From: Archangium sp.
Lineage (GTDB): Bacteria > Myxococcota > Myxococcia > Myxococcales > Myxococcaceae
Assembly (NCBI GenBank): GCA_022843845.1
Contig: JALHMW010000028.1
Location: forward strand, 1-59,259
Length of the DNA: 59,259 nucleotides
Direction: 5' to 3'
Shown here: one piece after another, positions 28,986 to 38,359 of the stretch
Numbering within the stretch: position 1 is the first letter of the stretch
How the letters are laid out: the number at the start of each line of letters is the position of its first letter
The notes under the pieces: model-generated
The model's input: the letters and a program-made list of their open reading frames with translations, nothing else
Database searches by the model: none
Told to the model about the DNA's origin: nothing
Program-made: the position numbers and the translations under genes

Positions 28986-29831
28986 TCAGCGCTCGGCCCA
29001 GTGGAGCTTGGTGCGCAAGATGCCGAAGTAGTCGAGGTGCGGGTTGCGGACGATCTGCACCCGCGCCGGAGACTTCATCACCTCGAGCCGATCGCCGAGC
29101 TTCAGCGCCTGGCCGACCTGCCCATCGATGGTGAGGAACACGTCGCTCACCTCGCTCGTCAGCTGCACGCGAAGCGGCTGATCGGCAGGCACCACGATGG
29201 GCCGCTGCGTCAGCGCGTGCGGGCAGATCGGCGTGACGACGACACAGTCGACCGACGGGTGAACGATCGGCCCGCCAGCGGACAACGAGTACGCCGTGGA
29301 GCCCGTGGGCGTCGCGAAGATCACGCCGTCGGCCTTGAAGGTCGCGACATACGCGCCATCGAGCCACGTCTCGTGATCGGCGATCTTCGCCAGCGCAGAC
29401 TTGGCGATCACGATGTCGTTGAGCACCTCGTCTTCGAGCACCGTCTTGCCGTCACGCACCAGCTTGCACGACAGCTTCATGCGAGAGGTGATCTGCGCCT
29501 GCCCTTTGAGCACAGACTCGAGCACCGTCAGCGCGTCGGCCACGGGCACCTCGGTCATGAAGCCGAGCGAGCCGAGGTTGACGCCGAGAATCGGAACGGG
29601 TCGACCCCGGAGCAGCCGCGCTGCGTGAATGAGCGTGCCGTCGCCGCCGAGCACGATCACCAGCTCCGCGCGTTCTCGAAGTTCGGCGGGCCCGGTCGCG
29701 ACCCAGCCCAGCTGCTCGGCGAAGTGGCCCTCGACGAGGAAGTCGAGCGTCGGGTGGGCCAGCTTGAACTGCCGGGCGAGCTGCGCGGCCTCGTCCTTCT
29801 TCGGCTTGGCGATGAGGGCGATGGTCTTCAC
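28986..29831 (-). CDS. nadK: NAD kinase
   Basis: 281 residues; phosphorylates NAD to NADP using ATP or polyphosphate in the cytoplasm. GTG start at 29831. Key motifs are present: GGDGTLIHAARLL (GGDGT at 62-66), LGVNLGSLGFMTEV, LNDIVIAKSALAKI (NE/D-type motif), and GSTAYSLSAGGPIVHPSVDC. Length and order match bacterial NadK. Convergent with the upstream lipoprotein gene, 10 nt between stops. Confidence 0.96.
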   Translation of the reverse strand: MKTIALIAKPKKDEAAQLARQFKLAHPTLDFLVEGHFAEQLGWVATGPAELRERAELVIVLGGDGTLIHAARLLRGRPVPILGVNLGSLGFMTEVPVADALTVLESVLKGQAQITSRMKLSCKLVRDGKTVLEDEVLNDIVIAKSALAKIADHETWLDGAYVATFKADGVIFATPTGSTAYSLSAGGPIVHPSVDCVVVTPICPHALTQRPIVVPADQPLRVQLTSEVSDVFLTIDGQVGQALKLGDRLEVMKSPARVQIVRNPHLDYFGILRTKLHWAER

Positions 29832-29876
29832 GGTCGCGCGGGAGCGTAGGCGGCTTTCCCGAACGACGTCACGGCC

Positions 29877-30956
29877 TCACGCCGTCACGCCTTCGAGGCC
29901 CACGCGCCGGGCCAGCTCGGGCCTGCGCAACTTCCAGATCACGCCATCGAGCCAGTAGTGCGACAGCGTCAGGGTGATCCACACCACGCCGCCCCAGGTC
30001 GCGAAGTTCCACCCGGACTCGCGAGTGACGAGTGCGAGCGCGTAGATCACGCCGTACACCGAGCCGGCCAGCGAAAGCAGGAACGCGACGTAGAGCAGCC
30101 CGCGCGTCCAGCCCGGCTGCGAGAGCCACGAGATGATCTTCGCGTTCGGGTCGACGCCGTTCTTCCACGTGTTGCGATGGTAGAAGCGCACCATTCCCAG
30201 GTACTGAAAGCCGTGCCAGCAGGCCGCCGCCGCGAACGCCGAGGTGTCGTCGGTGGTGATCATCTGGAACGGCACGAAGAACCCGAGGAACGCGCAGAAC
30301 AGGAACCCGAACCGGATCCACGCGGCCTTCGCCCACGGCGCTTTCCGCTCGACGATGCGCTGGCGCAGGTAGACGCCGAAGAGGATGACGATCGGCGCGA
30401 GCAGCCCGAGCACCACTTCACGCGGCGGCACCACGTGGAAGATCTCGGTGCCGAACAGCATGCGCGGCCCGGTGTAGAGCCGGTACAGCACGCACCAGAG
30501 CACGAAGAGCAGCAGCATCGGCCGCTCGAGCTTCATCGCCAGCGACGTCTGCGGCTCGCTCGATTTGCGCTGGTAGATGCGCATGATGCCCCAGTTCTGC
30601 GCGACGAAGTGCCAGGTCGCCCAGTAGAGGATCGTCGAGTTGAGCAGGCGCGCGCCGGGGTAGCCGGCCTTCCAGGTGATCAGCGCGACGGCCACGAAGA
30701 TGAGGCCCGGCATCACCATCAACGCGACGGGGCGCTCCTTCACCTCGCGGCGATCGAAGTAGACGCGGCTCCACGTGGCGATGAGGTGCGGGCCGTTCGA
30801 CACCACGCCCACGGTCGCGAGCACGTAGAACGGCTCGACGTGGAAGATCGCGGTCGCGGCCCAGGCGATCAACACCACCGACGCCGAGAGGAAGAAGAAC
30901 AGGAAATCCTGCACGGGAGAGATGATCGAGAGGCGCGGAGCGGCGGCGACGGTCAT
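29877..30956 (-). CDS. Polytopic membrane protein with conserved-looking intramembrane histidines
   Basis: 359 residues, about eight to nine transmembrane helices, not assigned to a family. His and aromatic residues are clustered at helix ends in four places: SNGPHLIATWSRVYFDRRE (about 54), TWHFVAQNWGIMRIYQR (about 118), ACWHGFQYLGMVRFYHR (about 246) and LSHYWLDGVIWKLRRPEL (about 330). This spacing, one His-centred motif per helix pair, is like di-metal or heme-binding membrane enzymes (desaturase, hydroxylase or dioxygenase-like). That is inference from pattern only. It lies 45 nt upstream of nadK on the same strand, so may be co-transcribed; divergent from the TrmJ-like gene. Confidence 0.75.
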   Translation of the reverse strand: MTVAAAPRLSIISPVQDFLFFFLSASVVLIAWAATAIFHVEPFYVLATVGVVSNGPHLIATWSRVYFDRREVKERPVALMVMPGLIFVAVALITWKAGYPGARLLNSTILYWATWHFVAQNWGIMRIYQRKSSEPQTSLAMKLERPMLLLFVLWCVLYRLYTGPRMLFGTEIFHVVPPREVVLGLLAPIVILFGVYLRQRIVERKAPWAKAAWIRFGFLFCAFLGFFVPFQMITTDDTSAFAAAACWHGFQYLGMVRFYHRNTWKNGVDPNAKIISWLSQPGWTRGLLYVAFLLSLAGSVYGVIYALALVTRESGWNFATWGGVVWITLTLSHYWLDGVIWKLRRPELARRVGLEGVTA

Positions 30957-30995
30957 GGCGGAAAAGGCTCGTAGCAGATGCTAGGCGGCCACGTC

Positions 30996-31703
30996 ATGAC
31001 GCCTCCGAGGTTGGTGCTCCTGCGGCCGCGAAACGCCGACAACCTGGGCTCGATCGCCCGGGTGATGAAGAACTTCGGCCTCACCGACTGGGTCGTCGTC
31101 TCGCCCAACCCGAAGCTCCTCGAGGTGCCGGGGCTCAACCGGCTGGCGGTCAAAGCGGGCGACCTGCTCGAGACGGTTCGCCGCGTCGACACCTTCGAAG
31201 AGGCGATCGCCGACTGCTCGTTCGTCGTCGGCACCACCATGCGGCTGATCGAAGGGCGACGGCGCCAGACGCCGCGCGAGCTGGCAAACGAGATCGCGGA
31301 GCGCAACGACGAGCGATGGGCCCTGGTCTTCGGCGACGAGCGCAACGGGCTCACCCAGGACGACGTGCGCCAGTGTCACGCGCTGTCCTTCATTCCTTCG
31401 TCAGCGGAGCAGCCTTCGCTCAACCTCGCGCAGGCCGTCGTCGTCTACGCGTACGAGCTCGCGATGGCCGAACGGAATACCGCGCCGGCCCCTCCGCGTG
31501 CGTTCGCCGACGACGCCACGCTGCGCACGGTTCGAACCACGCTGGAGCAGACGTTGCGCGTCTCGGGCTTTCTCCAACACGACGAACGCCACGCCGTCGA
31601 CGATCTCATCGCGACGCTGGTGCGCGCCCGGCTGTCGAAGAAGGACGCGGGATTGTGGATCGCCGCGCTCAAGTCGATCGCGAAACGACTGCCTTCAGAC
31701 TGA
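30996..31703 (+). CDS. SpoU/TrmH-family RNA 2'-O-methyltransferase, TrmJ-like
   Basis: 235 residues from the ATG at 30996 (an ATG at 30978 is the alternative). SPOUT fold, using SAM to methylate ribose 2'-OH. The three motifs are clear: motif 1 RPRNADNLGSIARVMKNFGL, motif 2 FGDERNGLTQDDVRQC, motif 3 AEQPSLNLAQAVVVYAYEL. The N-terminal placement and a C-terminal helical extension of about 80 residues favour TrmJ (position 32 of tRNA) over TrmL or TrmH. The substrate position cannot be proved from sequence. It overlaps the convergent SET gene by 9 bp. Confidence 0.88.
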   Translation: MTPPRLVLLRPRNADNLGSIARVMKNFGLTDWVVVSPNPKLLEVPGLNRLAVKAGDLLETVRRVDTFEEAIADCSFVVGTTMRLIEGRRRQTPRELANEIAERNDERWALVFGDERNGLTQDDVRQCHALSFIPSSAEQPSLNLAQAVVVYAYELAMAERNTAPAPPRAFADDATLRTVRTTLEQTLRVSGFLQHDERHAVDDLIATLVRARLSKKDAGLWIAALKSIAKRLPSD

Positions 31704-32105
31704 GGGCTCTTCGCGAACGATCACGCCCCTGCACTTCGGAGCGCCACACCGGCATGGCTCGGCCAGCTCGGGCGGAAACTCGTAGTCGTAGGTGATCTCT
31801 TCCCCGGCCTTGATGTCACGCCACGCGTAGACCTTCGCCCACGGCTCTCCACGCTCGTCGACGCCGAGATCGACCTCGGCGTTCGCCTCACAGGAGTGGT
31901 TGATCCACCGGGTCTGGTCCACCATGTCGAACGACAACGAGTCGGTGATGCGCAGCGTGTAGGTGTCGTCCCACCACTCGCCCTCGCGCCACGCGACGCC
32001 CTCGACGTCGGCGAGCAGATCGCCCTCGGCGAAGTCACGGGTGGCCACCACGCCGTACCCATGCATCGCCGACCGCACTACCTTGAGCCCATCGATCAAC
32101 GGCAT
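31695..32105 (-). CDS. SET-domain protein (putative lysine methyltransferase)
   Basis: 136 residues from the ATG at 32105; an upstream ATG at 32159 would add 18 very basic residues. A compact stand-alone SET domain: GYGVVATRDFAEGDLLADV (SET-I start), RWINHSCEANAEVD (the SAM/pseudoknot NHS motif), GEEITYDYEF (catalytic Tyr region), and a post-SET-like zinc site CRCGAPKCRGVI. Such bacterial SET proteins methylate Lys in unknown proteins or were acquired from eukaryotes. No target is suggested by neighbours. 3' end overlaps the TrmJ-like gene. Confidence 0.85.
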   Translation of the reverse strand: MPLIDGLKVVRSAMHGYGVVATRDFAEGDLLADVEGVAWREGEWWDDTYTLRITDSLSFDMVDQTRWINHSCEANAEVDLGVDERGEPWAKVYAWRDIKAGEEITYDYEFPPELAEPCRCGAPKCRGVIVREEPSV

Positions 32106-32162
32106 GCCGCGCGTATACCGCTTCGAACGCCTCTTCTGCCGACTTCGCTTCCACGGCATGCT

Positions 32163-35100
32163 GTGACGAACGTGTCACGAATCGGTCTGTTGGCAGTCAC
32201 GCTGTTGCTCGGGTGTCCTTCGAATCCCACGCCTGACGGCGGCGCCGGTGGCAGCGCTGGCACGGGCGGCGGCAACGCGGGTGGGGGAATGGCGGCGACC
32301 GGACGCTGCGACGTCGACGATCTCGACGGCTTCGTCAGCGGCAACACCGGCACGCTCCGGCTCAAGCGCATCGAGTCGGCGAACGAGCTGATCGGCGGCC
32401 CCAACGCGCACGGCAAGGTCGGCGACTACCTGTTCGAGAACGAGAAGATCCGCGTGATCGTGCAGGGCGACGGCCGCGTCTTCGGGCCACAGCCGTTCGG
32501 CGGCACCATTCTCGACGCCGATCTGCGTCGGGCTGGCCCGGGCAATGATCAGTTCGGCGAGACGGGGCTGCTCTACAACTTCGGCCGCACGCTGAAGCCC
32601 GAGCGCTTCGAGATCCTCCGCGATGGCAGCGACGGGCGCGCGGCGATCCTCGCCGTCACCGGGCTCGACGAAGCCAACGACTACCTCTCGATTCGCAGCC
32701 AGCTCGTCGCGTCACTCGGGCGCGCGCCGCTGGCCGACCCGTACGTGGCCGTGCCGTTGCGCATCACCAACTACTTCGTGCTCAACCCAAACGAGCAGCG
32801 CCTCAAGTTCATCTCGAACCTGTGCAACCTGAGCACGACGCAGACGCTGGAGCTGGCGGTCGGCGATCTGACCGACCCGGGCGCGGTGCTCGAGTTCTTC
32901 AACCCGCGCGCGTGCACCAACGGCTTCGGCTTCGGAGGGCTCTGCTTCGGCCTCGATCGCATGAGCTGGTACGGCTACCAGGGCAGCGGCGTCGCGTATG
33001 GCTATGCGCCCTATCGAGTTGGACTACCCACGCAGCCCGAGGGCCAGAACGCGGTGCTCACCGTCGCCGGCATCACCGGATCGATCGTCGGCGCTGATGG
33101 GCTCAACGGGTTGTTCGCGTGGGTGACGCCATCTGCGAATCCCCGGCCGGGTGAGCTGCGGCTGCCACCGGGAGGCTACGGCGCCCTCGCGCGTGACTTC
33201 TGGGTCGGCGCCGATCTGGGAGAGATCGGCACGCTGATCGATCAGGGCCGCGCCTCGTCGGCGTCGCGCATCGGAACGGTTGCGGGCCTGGTGCGCTCCT
33301 CGGGCGCGCCGCTGGCCAACGCGCGCGTGGTGCTCAACTCGGGTTCGACGCGCCACGTGTTCTTCACCGGCGCCGACGGCCGCTACTCAGGGCTGCTGCC
33401 GACCGGTGGCTATGACGCCTCGGCCTGGGGCTCCGCGCGGGTGCCCTCTGCGACGCAGCGCGCGACGATCACCGCCGACACGCCGAGCACGCTCAACTTC
33501 GATCTCATCTCGCCGCAGACGCTGACGATCACCGTGCGGGAAGCCAACGGCGGGCCGATGCCGGCGAAGGTGACGGTGCTGTGTCCCAACGGCCCCTGCC
33601 CTGCCCCGCAGCGACTGCTGGGCTTGTATGGCGACACACTGAAGGACCCGATGCCCGACTCGGTGCGGGAGATCGCCTACGTCCCGGCGAGTGGGACGCT
33701 CACGCTGCCGCTGCCTCCGGCGCAGTACCTCGTGCTGGTGAGCCGCGGCCCCGAGTACTCGATCTTCCCGAACACGTTCCCCACGACGCCGGGCACGGCG
33801 ATCGATCTGCGCACGGCGCCTGCGACGATCAACGCAGTACTCGCGAGGGTGATCGACTCGACCAACTGGATGAGCGGCGACTTCCACGTGCACGCGGTGA
33901 ACAGCCCCGACAGCATCATCGACAACCCGACGCGGGTGCTCTCCTTCGCGGCCGATGGCATCGACGTGATCGTCAGCACCGATCACGACGTGGTGACCGA
34001 CTTCGCTCCGGTGATCTCGCAGACAGGCCTGTCGCCCTTCCTCGCGTCGGCGATCGGCGAAGAGGTCAGCCCGATGGAGTACGGCCACTACAACGTCTTC
34101 CCGATGACTCGTGACCCGGCCGACCCGATCACCGGTGGCGCGATCGACTGGGCTGGCGCGATGGGGCCTACGCTGAGCGCCGCAGAGATGTTCGCCGAGG
34201 CGCGACGCAAGGGCGCCACCACCGTGCAGGTCAACCACGCGCGCGGCTCGCTCGGAGGCTTCACGGCCCTGAAGGTCGACACCGATACGTTGGCGACCCG
34301 CGTGGATCCCGCAGTGCTCCGCATGGCCGTTCAGCCCGGAGCAACGTCGAGCGACTCGAAGCTGCTGTCGGCCGACTTCAATGCGTTCGAGCTGCTGAAC
34401 AACGCGGAAGACTCGTACGACGTGACGTCAGACATCGCGCACTCGAAGTTCAACGACTGGTTCGTGATGCTCTCGCGCGGGCTGCGCATCGCGGGCACCG
34501 GCGTCTCCGACACGCACTATGGCCGTATCGGCAGCGGCTGGCGCACGTGGGTGAAGGTCGATGGCGACACGCCTGCGACGTTCTCGTCGAGCCGGCTCTC
34601 GGAGCGCCTCAACGCCCAGCAGGCGACCATCGGCAACGGGCCGTTCGTCACCGCGAGAGCGTTCCGGGTCGATGGCGCAGGCGCGATGACGACGATGCCA
34701 GTTGGAATCGGAGGCACGGTGCCGAGCGGCGCGGGTGACGTGACGATCGAGCTCGACGTGCAGGTGCCGGAGTACCTCGACGTGACGCGCGCTGAACTCT
34801 TCTCGCATCGGCCTGAGGACGACGCCGCGTGCCCGCTGGATCCGCAGAGCCCGCGGGTCGCGACGACGCGGGTCGGCTGTGATGGGCGGTCGCAGACGAA
34901 CTGGCCGGCGCCGAACGCGACCCAGACGATCGTGCTGTCGGCCGCCGATCTCGAGACGGCAACGAGCGAGTCCGGAGTGAACTACCGGCGCTATCGCAAG
35001 CGCGTCTCGTTCCGTGTGGCCCGGCCGATGGGCGACACCTGGCTGGTGGCGATGGTGTACGGCTCCAGGAGCGTCGCGCCGCTCTCGTACAACCCGCCCG

Positions 35101-35309
35101 GGCTGATGGGTGGCGTGACGCCGACGACGCCGTTTGCGCTCACCAACCCGATCTACGTCGACGCCGATGGCAACGGGTTCGACAAGCCACCGTTCAACGC
35201 GATGCGGCCGAAGGTGATGCCGCCGATCGTGCCGGAGCCGCCGGGAGTGCCGGTGAAGTCAGCCGCCGAGATTCTTCCCCGGTGGCGCGACGCTGTGCAC
35301 TCACACTGA
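32163..35309 (+). CDS. CehA/McbA-like PHP metallohydrolase lipoprotein
   Basis: 1,048 residues; GTG at 32163 (a second GTG at 32172 is possible). Lipoprotein signal LLAVTLLLGC, then a Gly-rich linker (GGAGGSAGTGGGNAGGG). An N-terminal beta-rich region (about 50-360) is followed by a carboxypeptidase-regulatory-like Ig domain (about 370-430: VAGLVRSSGAPLANARVVLN, ADGRYSGLLPTGGYD). A PHP-type metal-dependent phosphoesterase domain starts near residue 572 with DFHVHAVNSPDS, STDHDVVTD, EEVSPMEYGHYNVF and VQVNHARG, and GVSDTHYGR lies further on. These supply the usual His/Asp ligands. CehA/McbA enzymes hydrolyse carbamates or phosphoesters; the substrate here is not evident. Acts outside the cytoplasm. 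Confidence 0.88.
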   Translation: MTNVSRIGLLAVTLLLGCPSNPTPDGGAGGSAGTGGGNAGGGMAATGRCDVDDLDGFVSGNTGTLRLKRIESANELIGGPNAHGKVGDYLFENEKIRVIVQGDGRVFGPQPFGGTILDADLRRAGPGNDQFGETGLLYNFGRTLKPERFEILRDGSDGRAAILAVTGLDEANDYLSIRSQLVASLGRAPLADPYVAVPLRITNYFVLNPNEQRLKFISNLCNLSTTQTLELAVGDLTDPGAVLEFFNPRACTNGFGFGGLCFGLDRMSWYGYQGSGVAYGYAPYRVGLPTQPEGQNAVLTVAGITGSIVGADGLNGLFAWVTPSANPRPGELRLPPGGYGALARDFWVGADLGEIGTLIDQGRASSASRIGTVAGLVRSSGAPLANARVVLNSGSTRHVFFTGADGRYSGLLPTGGYDASAWGSARVPSATQRATITADTPSTLNFDLISPQTLTITVREANGGPMPAKVTVLCPNGPCPAPQRLLGLYGDTLKDPMPDSVREIAYVPASGTLTLPLPPAQYLVLVSRGPEYSIFPNTFPTTPGTAIDLRTAPATINAVLARVIDSTNWMSGDFHVHAVNSPDSIIDNPTRVLSFAADGIDVIVSTDHDVVTDFAPVISQTGLSPFLASAIGEEVSPMEYGHYNVFPMTRDPADPITGGAIDWAGAMGPTLSAAEMFAEARRKGATTVQVNHARGSLGGFTALKVDTDTLATRVDPAVLRMAVQPGATSSDSKLLSADFNAFELLNNAEDSYDVTSDIAHSKFNDWFVMLSRGLRIAGTGVSDTHYGRIGSGWRTWVKVDGDTPATFSSSRLSERLNAQQATIGNGPFVTARAFRVDGAGAMTTMPVGIGGTVPSGAGDVTIELDVQVPEYLDVTRAELFSHRPEDDAACPLDPQSPRVATTRVGCDGRSQTNWPAPNATQTIVLSAADLETATSESGVNYRRYRKRVSFRVARPMGDTWLVAMVYGSRSVAPLSYNPPGLMGGVTPTTPFALTNPIYVDADGNGFDKPPFNAMRPKVMPPIVPEPPGVPVKSAAEILPRWRDAVHSH

Positions 35310-35420
35310 GCCGCGACGTTCTTCTCCACCTGCGCGAACGAATTCCATCCAGTCCCATGGGAAACTCGCCGTGATGTTGCTGGGTGCCGCCAGGGCTGGC
35401 CTGAGAGCTTACGGAGGCTC

Positions 35421-35639
35421 GTGTTCAAACAAGTGAGAATCGAGTTCGTCATAGGCCTCTGCGCACTGATTGTGCTCGTGGGCGTCACGCTTGGGCTCCG
35501 CATCCAGTCCAACGAAGTGGTGGCTCTGAGCTGTTCGTTTCCGTTCCTTGTGAGTGCCGGATTCTTGATTGTTCACTTTCTCCGTACGCTCAAGAAAAGC
35601 AGGCGCTCTCGGAGTCAGCCATCGAGTGACAGGAAGTAG
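35421..35639 (+). CDS. Small two-helix membrane protein
   Basis: 72 residues, GTG at 35421 with a strong GGAGG 3 nt before it. Two transmembrane segments (FVIGLCALIVLVGVTLGL and CSFPFLVSAGFLIVHFL) and a basic tail (KKSRRSRSQPSSDRK). GC is lower than in the flanks, with uncommon AT-ending codons, which suggests a recent arrival or weak codon selection. No family recognised. It sits alone between the PHP lipoprotein and the cyclase; the 172 bp after it show nothing I can name. Confidence 0.6.
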   Translation: MFKQVRIEFVIGLCALIVLVGVTLGLRIQSNEVVALSCSFPFLVSAGFLIVHFLRTLKKSRRSRSQPSSDRK

Positions 35640-35811
35640 CGGATTGGTCACGCCGAGCCTCGGGACGTGCGTTGAGCGAGCGGTTCTCCCTGCTCTGCGC
35701 GTCCTGCCGTCGATCCCCTCGCAGGCAGATTCGCCACCCTGAGTCGTCGCACACACCGGGGCCTTCGGACTCTGGGCGTTTCGCCGGGAGCAGCGTCACC
35801 GCCTGAGCACG

Positions 35812-37068
35812 TCAGCGTTCGAGCTGGCGCAGCGCGGTCTGCGCGGCGGTCTTCGAGTTGCAGCCCAGGAACAGCACCTGCTCACCGTCGTCGTCGCCGC
35901 CCTTCTCAGCGAGCCGCTCCAGCGTCCGCTTCGCAGAAGAGAGCTTGAGATCGCCGACCGTCGACGCCGCCGCCGAGCGCCAGCTGCACTTGGGGTGACT
36001 CAGGAGCTTCACCAGCCTGTCCTCGGCGCGTGAGCTGCCGGCCTTCGCAGCCGCGCGGTAGTAGCCAACGGCCGAGCCGTCGTCCGAGGCGACCGCAAGC
36101 TCGCCCAGGTAGAACTGACGCTTCGCCGCGTCCTTCTCCTTGTCGATCAACCCGCGCGCCGTCTTCTCGGCTGCGGAGCGTTGCTCGCTCGACGCGTTCG
36201 CGACGTCGCGAATCGCGCGCTCGATGGCGTTGCCCCGCAACAGCAACCAGAGCCCGAGGACCAGCACGAGCGCGACCCCGATCGAGCCTCCGAGCTGCGC
36301 CTTCGACCACCCCAGCGCGGCCCGGTTCGAGGTCATCATCGTGACGGCCTTCGACGCCGCGCTCGAGGCGAACGACGCCGCCTGAGTCGCCAGCTCGCCG
36401 GCCTTCTGCGTCAGCTCCGGCGCGAGCAGCGACGAGGGCGCGTACGGATCGTCCTTCAGCTTCGCGAGCGCGATGTTGCCGAACGGCGGTTGCACCGGGT
36501 CTGCCGCAGAGGTCACGACGTCGGCCGGCGCCGCTTCCGAGGCCTCGAGCCGCCACGGCGCGCGCGGCACCTTGTAGACCTTCACCTTTCCGCGAATGCC
36601 CTTGAGCTCGAACTCTCCGACGACCTCGGCAGGCACCTCGGCGCGGTTCATCGCGAGGTGCACGGCCTCGGTGAACGTCACCTCTCCGGCCTCGGCGATG
36701 CCTTCGACTCGCGCGGCGATGTTCACCGGCTCGCCAAAGACGTCACCGTCTTCGATTCGCACCTCGCCGACGTTGATCGCGACGCGCACGTCGAGGCGCT
36801 GGCCTTCGGGCACGCCGCGGTTGTGCTGCCAGAGCTTGTCTTGAATGGCGACGCCCGCGAGCACGGCTGACGTCGGCGACTCGAAGGTGACGAGGAAGGC
36901 ATCACCGATCATCTTCACGACGCGCCCACCGAAGGCCTTGAAGAGCGGCGCGAGCAGCGCGTTGTGCGTCGCGAGCGACCGTTGGTTCTCTTCGAGGGTC
37001 TGCCCGCCAGTGCGCTCGGTGAAGCCTTTGATGTCGGTGAAGACGATGGCCAGGTTCGCGGTCTTCAC
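35812..37068 (-). CDS. Class III adenylate/guanylate cyclase with transmembrane segment and HEAT/Sel1-like tail
   Basis: 418 residues, GTG at 37068. N-terminal cyclase homology domain (1-170): metal-binding Asp in AIVFTDIKGFTERTGG and the second Asp in KMIGDAFLVTF. Also present are VRVAINVGEVRIEDGDVFGEPVNIAARVE and the terminal ELKGIRGKVKVYKV. The typical Lys/Asp substrate-specifying pair cannot be fully assigned, so cAMP versus cGMP is open. A linker follows, then one transmembrane helix (about 262-280, GVALVLVLGLWLLL), then about 120 helical residues that look like repeat units (YLGELAVASDDGSAVGYYRA, AEDRLVKLLSHP) and end with a Cys-containing segment. Catalytic side in cytoplasm; the tail probably senses or binds outside. 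Confidence 0.88.
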   Translation of the reverse strand: MKTANLAIVFTDIKGFTERTGGQTLEENQRSLATHNALLAPLFKAFGGRVVKMIGDAFLVTFESPTSAVLAGVAIQDKLWQHNRGVPEGQRLDVRVAINVGEVRIEDGDVFGEPVNIAARVEGIAEAGEVTFTEAVHLAMNRAEVPAEVVGEFELKGIRGKVKVYKVPRAPWRLEASEAAPADVVTSAADPVQPPFGNIALAKLKDDPYAPSSLLAPELTQKAGELATQAASFASSAASKAVTMMTSNRAALGWSKAQLGGSIGVALVLVLGLWLLLRGNAIERAIRDVANASSEQRSAAEKTARGLIDKEKDAAKRQFYLGELAVASDDGSAVGYYRAAAKAGSSRAEDRLVKLLSHPKCSWRSAAASTVGDLKLSSAKRTLERLAEKGGDDDGEQVLFLGCNSKTAAQTALRQLER

Positions 37069-37130
37069 GGGGGCCTCGAGTGTACCGGGGACGGCGGGAG
37101 CGGCGATGAGTTTCAGAGCGCTCCGGCGCC

Positions 37131-38195
37131 CTACATCGGCGCTTCAGCTCGGGTTGGCGTTGACGTGAGGACGGGAAGGCTGACGCCTTCGACCTTCACG
37201 CCCCAGACGCGTTGCAGGGCGAGCACCAGCGCGACCATCAACGACAGACCGACCAGCTGATGGGCAACGCCGAACCAGAGTAACTGGCCCGCGTAGACCG
37301 ACTGCACCGTCGTCAGGACTCCGAGCGTCGTCTGGGCGACGACGAGCCCGAGCACCACGTGTCGAAGCGTGCCGAGCACCAGGCGCGCGCGCCACCACCA
37401 CCAGAGCAGCCCGAGGACGAGCGCGTAGGCCAGCATGCGGTGCACGACGTGGACCGCGAGCGGGTCGTTCCACCACCACCCGCCACCTCCGAAGATCGCA
37501 GTCGGCATCCACTGCCCGTTGATCGTCGGCCACGTCGGCGCCACCAGCGCGGCCTTGAGCCCCGCCATGAACGCGCCCCAGGTGAGTTGCACCGCCAGCG
37601 CCACCAGCAACACGATCGTCGACCGGGCCATCGGACGGCCTGAAACGCTCGACGGCCAGACGAGCGCAGCGCCCTGCCACACCAGCGCCGCGAGCAGCAC
37701 CGCCGCCAGCATGAAGTGCACCGCCAGCCGCAGGTGGCTCACGTACACGAGATCCTGCAGGCCGCTGGCGACCATCACCCAGCCCATCACGCCCTGCGCG
37801 CCGCCGAGCAGCAGCAGCACCAGCAGCCGGCCCTTGAGTCCCTCCAGCCGGCCCTGCTTCCAGAACACCGCGAGCGGAATGACGAAGAGGAAGCCAAGCA
37901 TTCGGCCCCAGAGCCGGTGGAACCACTCCCAGAAATAGATGACCTTGAACTCGTCGAGCGTGAGGTGCGACTTGAGCCGCTGAAACTGGGGGATCTGTTG
38001 GTACTTCGAGAACGCCACGCTCCACGACTCGTCGTCGGTCGGCGGCACCACGCCCAGAATGGGCTTCCACTCGGTGATCGAGAGCCCCGAGTCGGTCAGC
38101 CGCGTCACCCCGCCGAGCATGACCTGCACGACGACCGCCGCCGAGACTCCGAGGAGCCACAGACCGACCGCGCGCTGAGGGGTGGAGCCTCGCAT
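37131..38195 (-). CDS. ctaA: Heme A synthase (COX15/CtaA family)
   Basis: 354 residues, about eight transmembrane helices. It oxidises the C8 methyl of heme O to heme A for aa3-type cytochrome oxidase. Family signatures: GGVTRLTDSGLSITEWKP, the first heme His pair in EWFHRLWGRMLG and SHLRLAVHFMLAA, and the second in VVHRMLAYALVLG and VAHQLVGLSL. The long insert after the first motif matches the proteobacterial/mitochondrial COX15 type and not the short Bacillus CtaA. No ctaB, cox or SCO gene is adjacent. Upstream leader has a hairpin. Confidence 0.93.
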   Translation of the reverse strand: MRGSTPQRAVGLWLLGVSAAVVVQVMLGGVTRLTDSGLSITEWKPILGVVPPTDDESWSVAFSKYQQIPQFQRLKSHLTLDEFKVIYFWEWFHRLWGRMLGFLFVIPLAVFWKQGRLEGLKGRLLVLLLLGGAQGVMGWVMVASGLQDLVYVSHLRLAVHFMLAAVLLAALVWQGAALVWPSSVSGRPMARSTIVLLVALAVQLTWGAFMAGLKAALVAPTWPTINGQWMPTAIFGGGGWWWNDPLAVHVVHRMLAYALVLGLLWWWWRARLVLGTLRHVVLGLVVAQTTLGVLTTVQSVYAGQLLWFGVAHQLVGLSLMVALVLALQRVWGVKVEGVSLPVLTSTPTRAEAPM

Positions 38196-38234
38196 CGCGG
38201 CGGCAGATAACGCACCCCTTCGGCGTCTGCATCA

Positions 38235-38265
38235 CCCCACGAGGAGGCAAGTCGTCCTCACGGGG
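38235..38265. other. Imperfect hairpin between heme A synthase and the MopE-like lipoprotein
   Basis: CCCCACGAGGA and TCCTCACGGGG flank a short loop; nine of eleven positions pair. It lies in the divergent promoter region, about 40 nt upstream of the heme A synthase start. Confidence 0.25.
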
Positions 38266-38359
38266 CCTCGGGCGAATGTGATCCAACAGCGTTCGCTCTC
38301 ACTTGCGCCCCGTGGACCTTGACCGGAGCCGGGGCACGAGGCTTGCTCTCGCGCGCCCC

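Noticed and set aside
31896..32162. N-terminal extension of the PHP lipoprotein through the SET gene.
   Set aside because: It would overlap the SET gene fully and precedes the lipoprotein signal at 32163.
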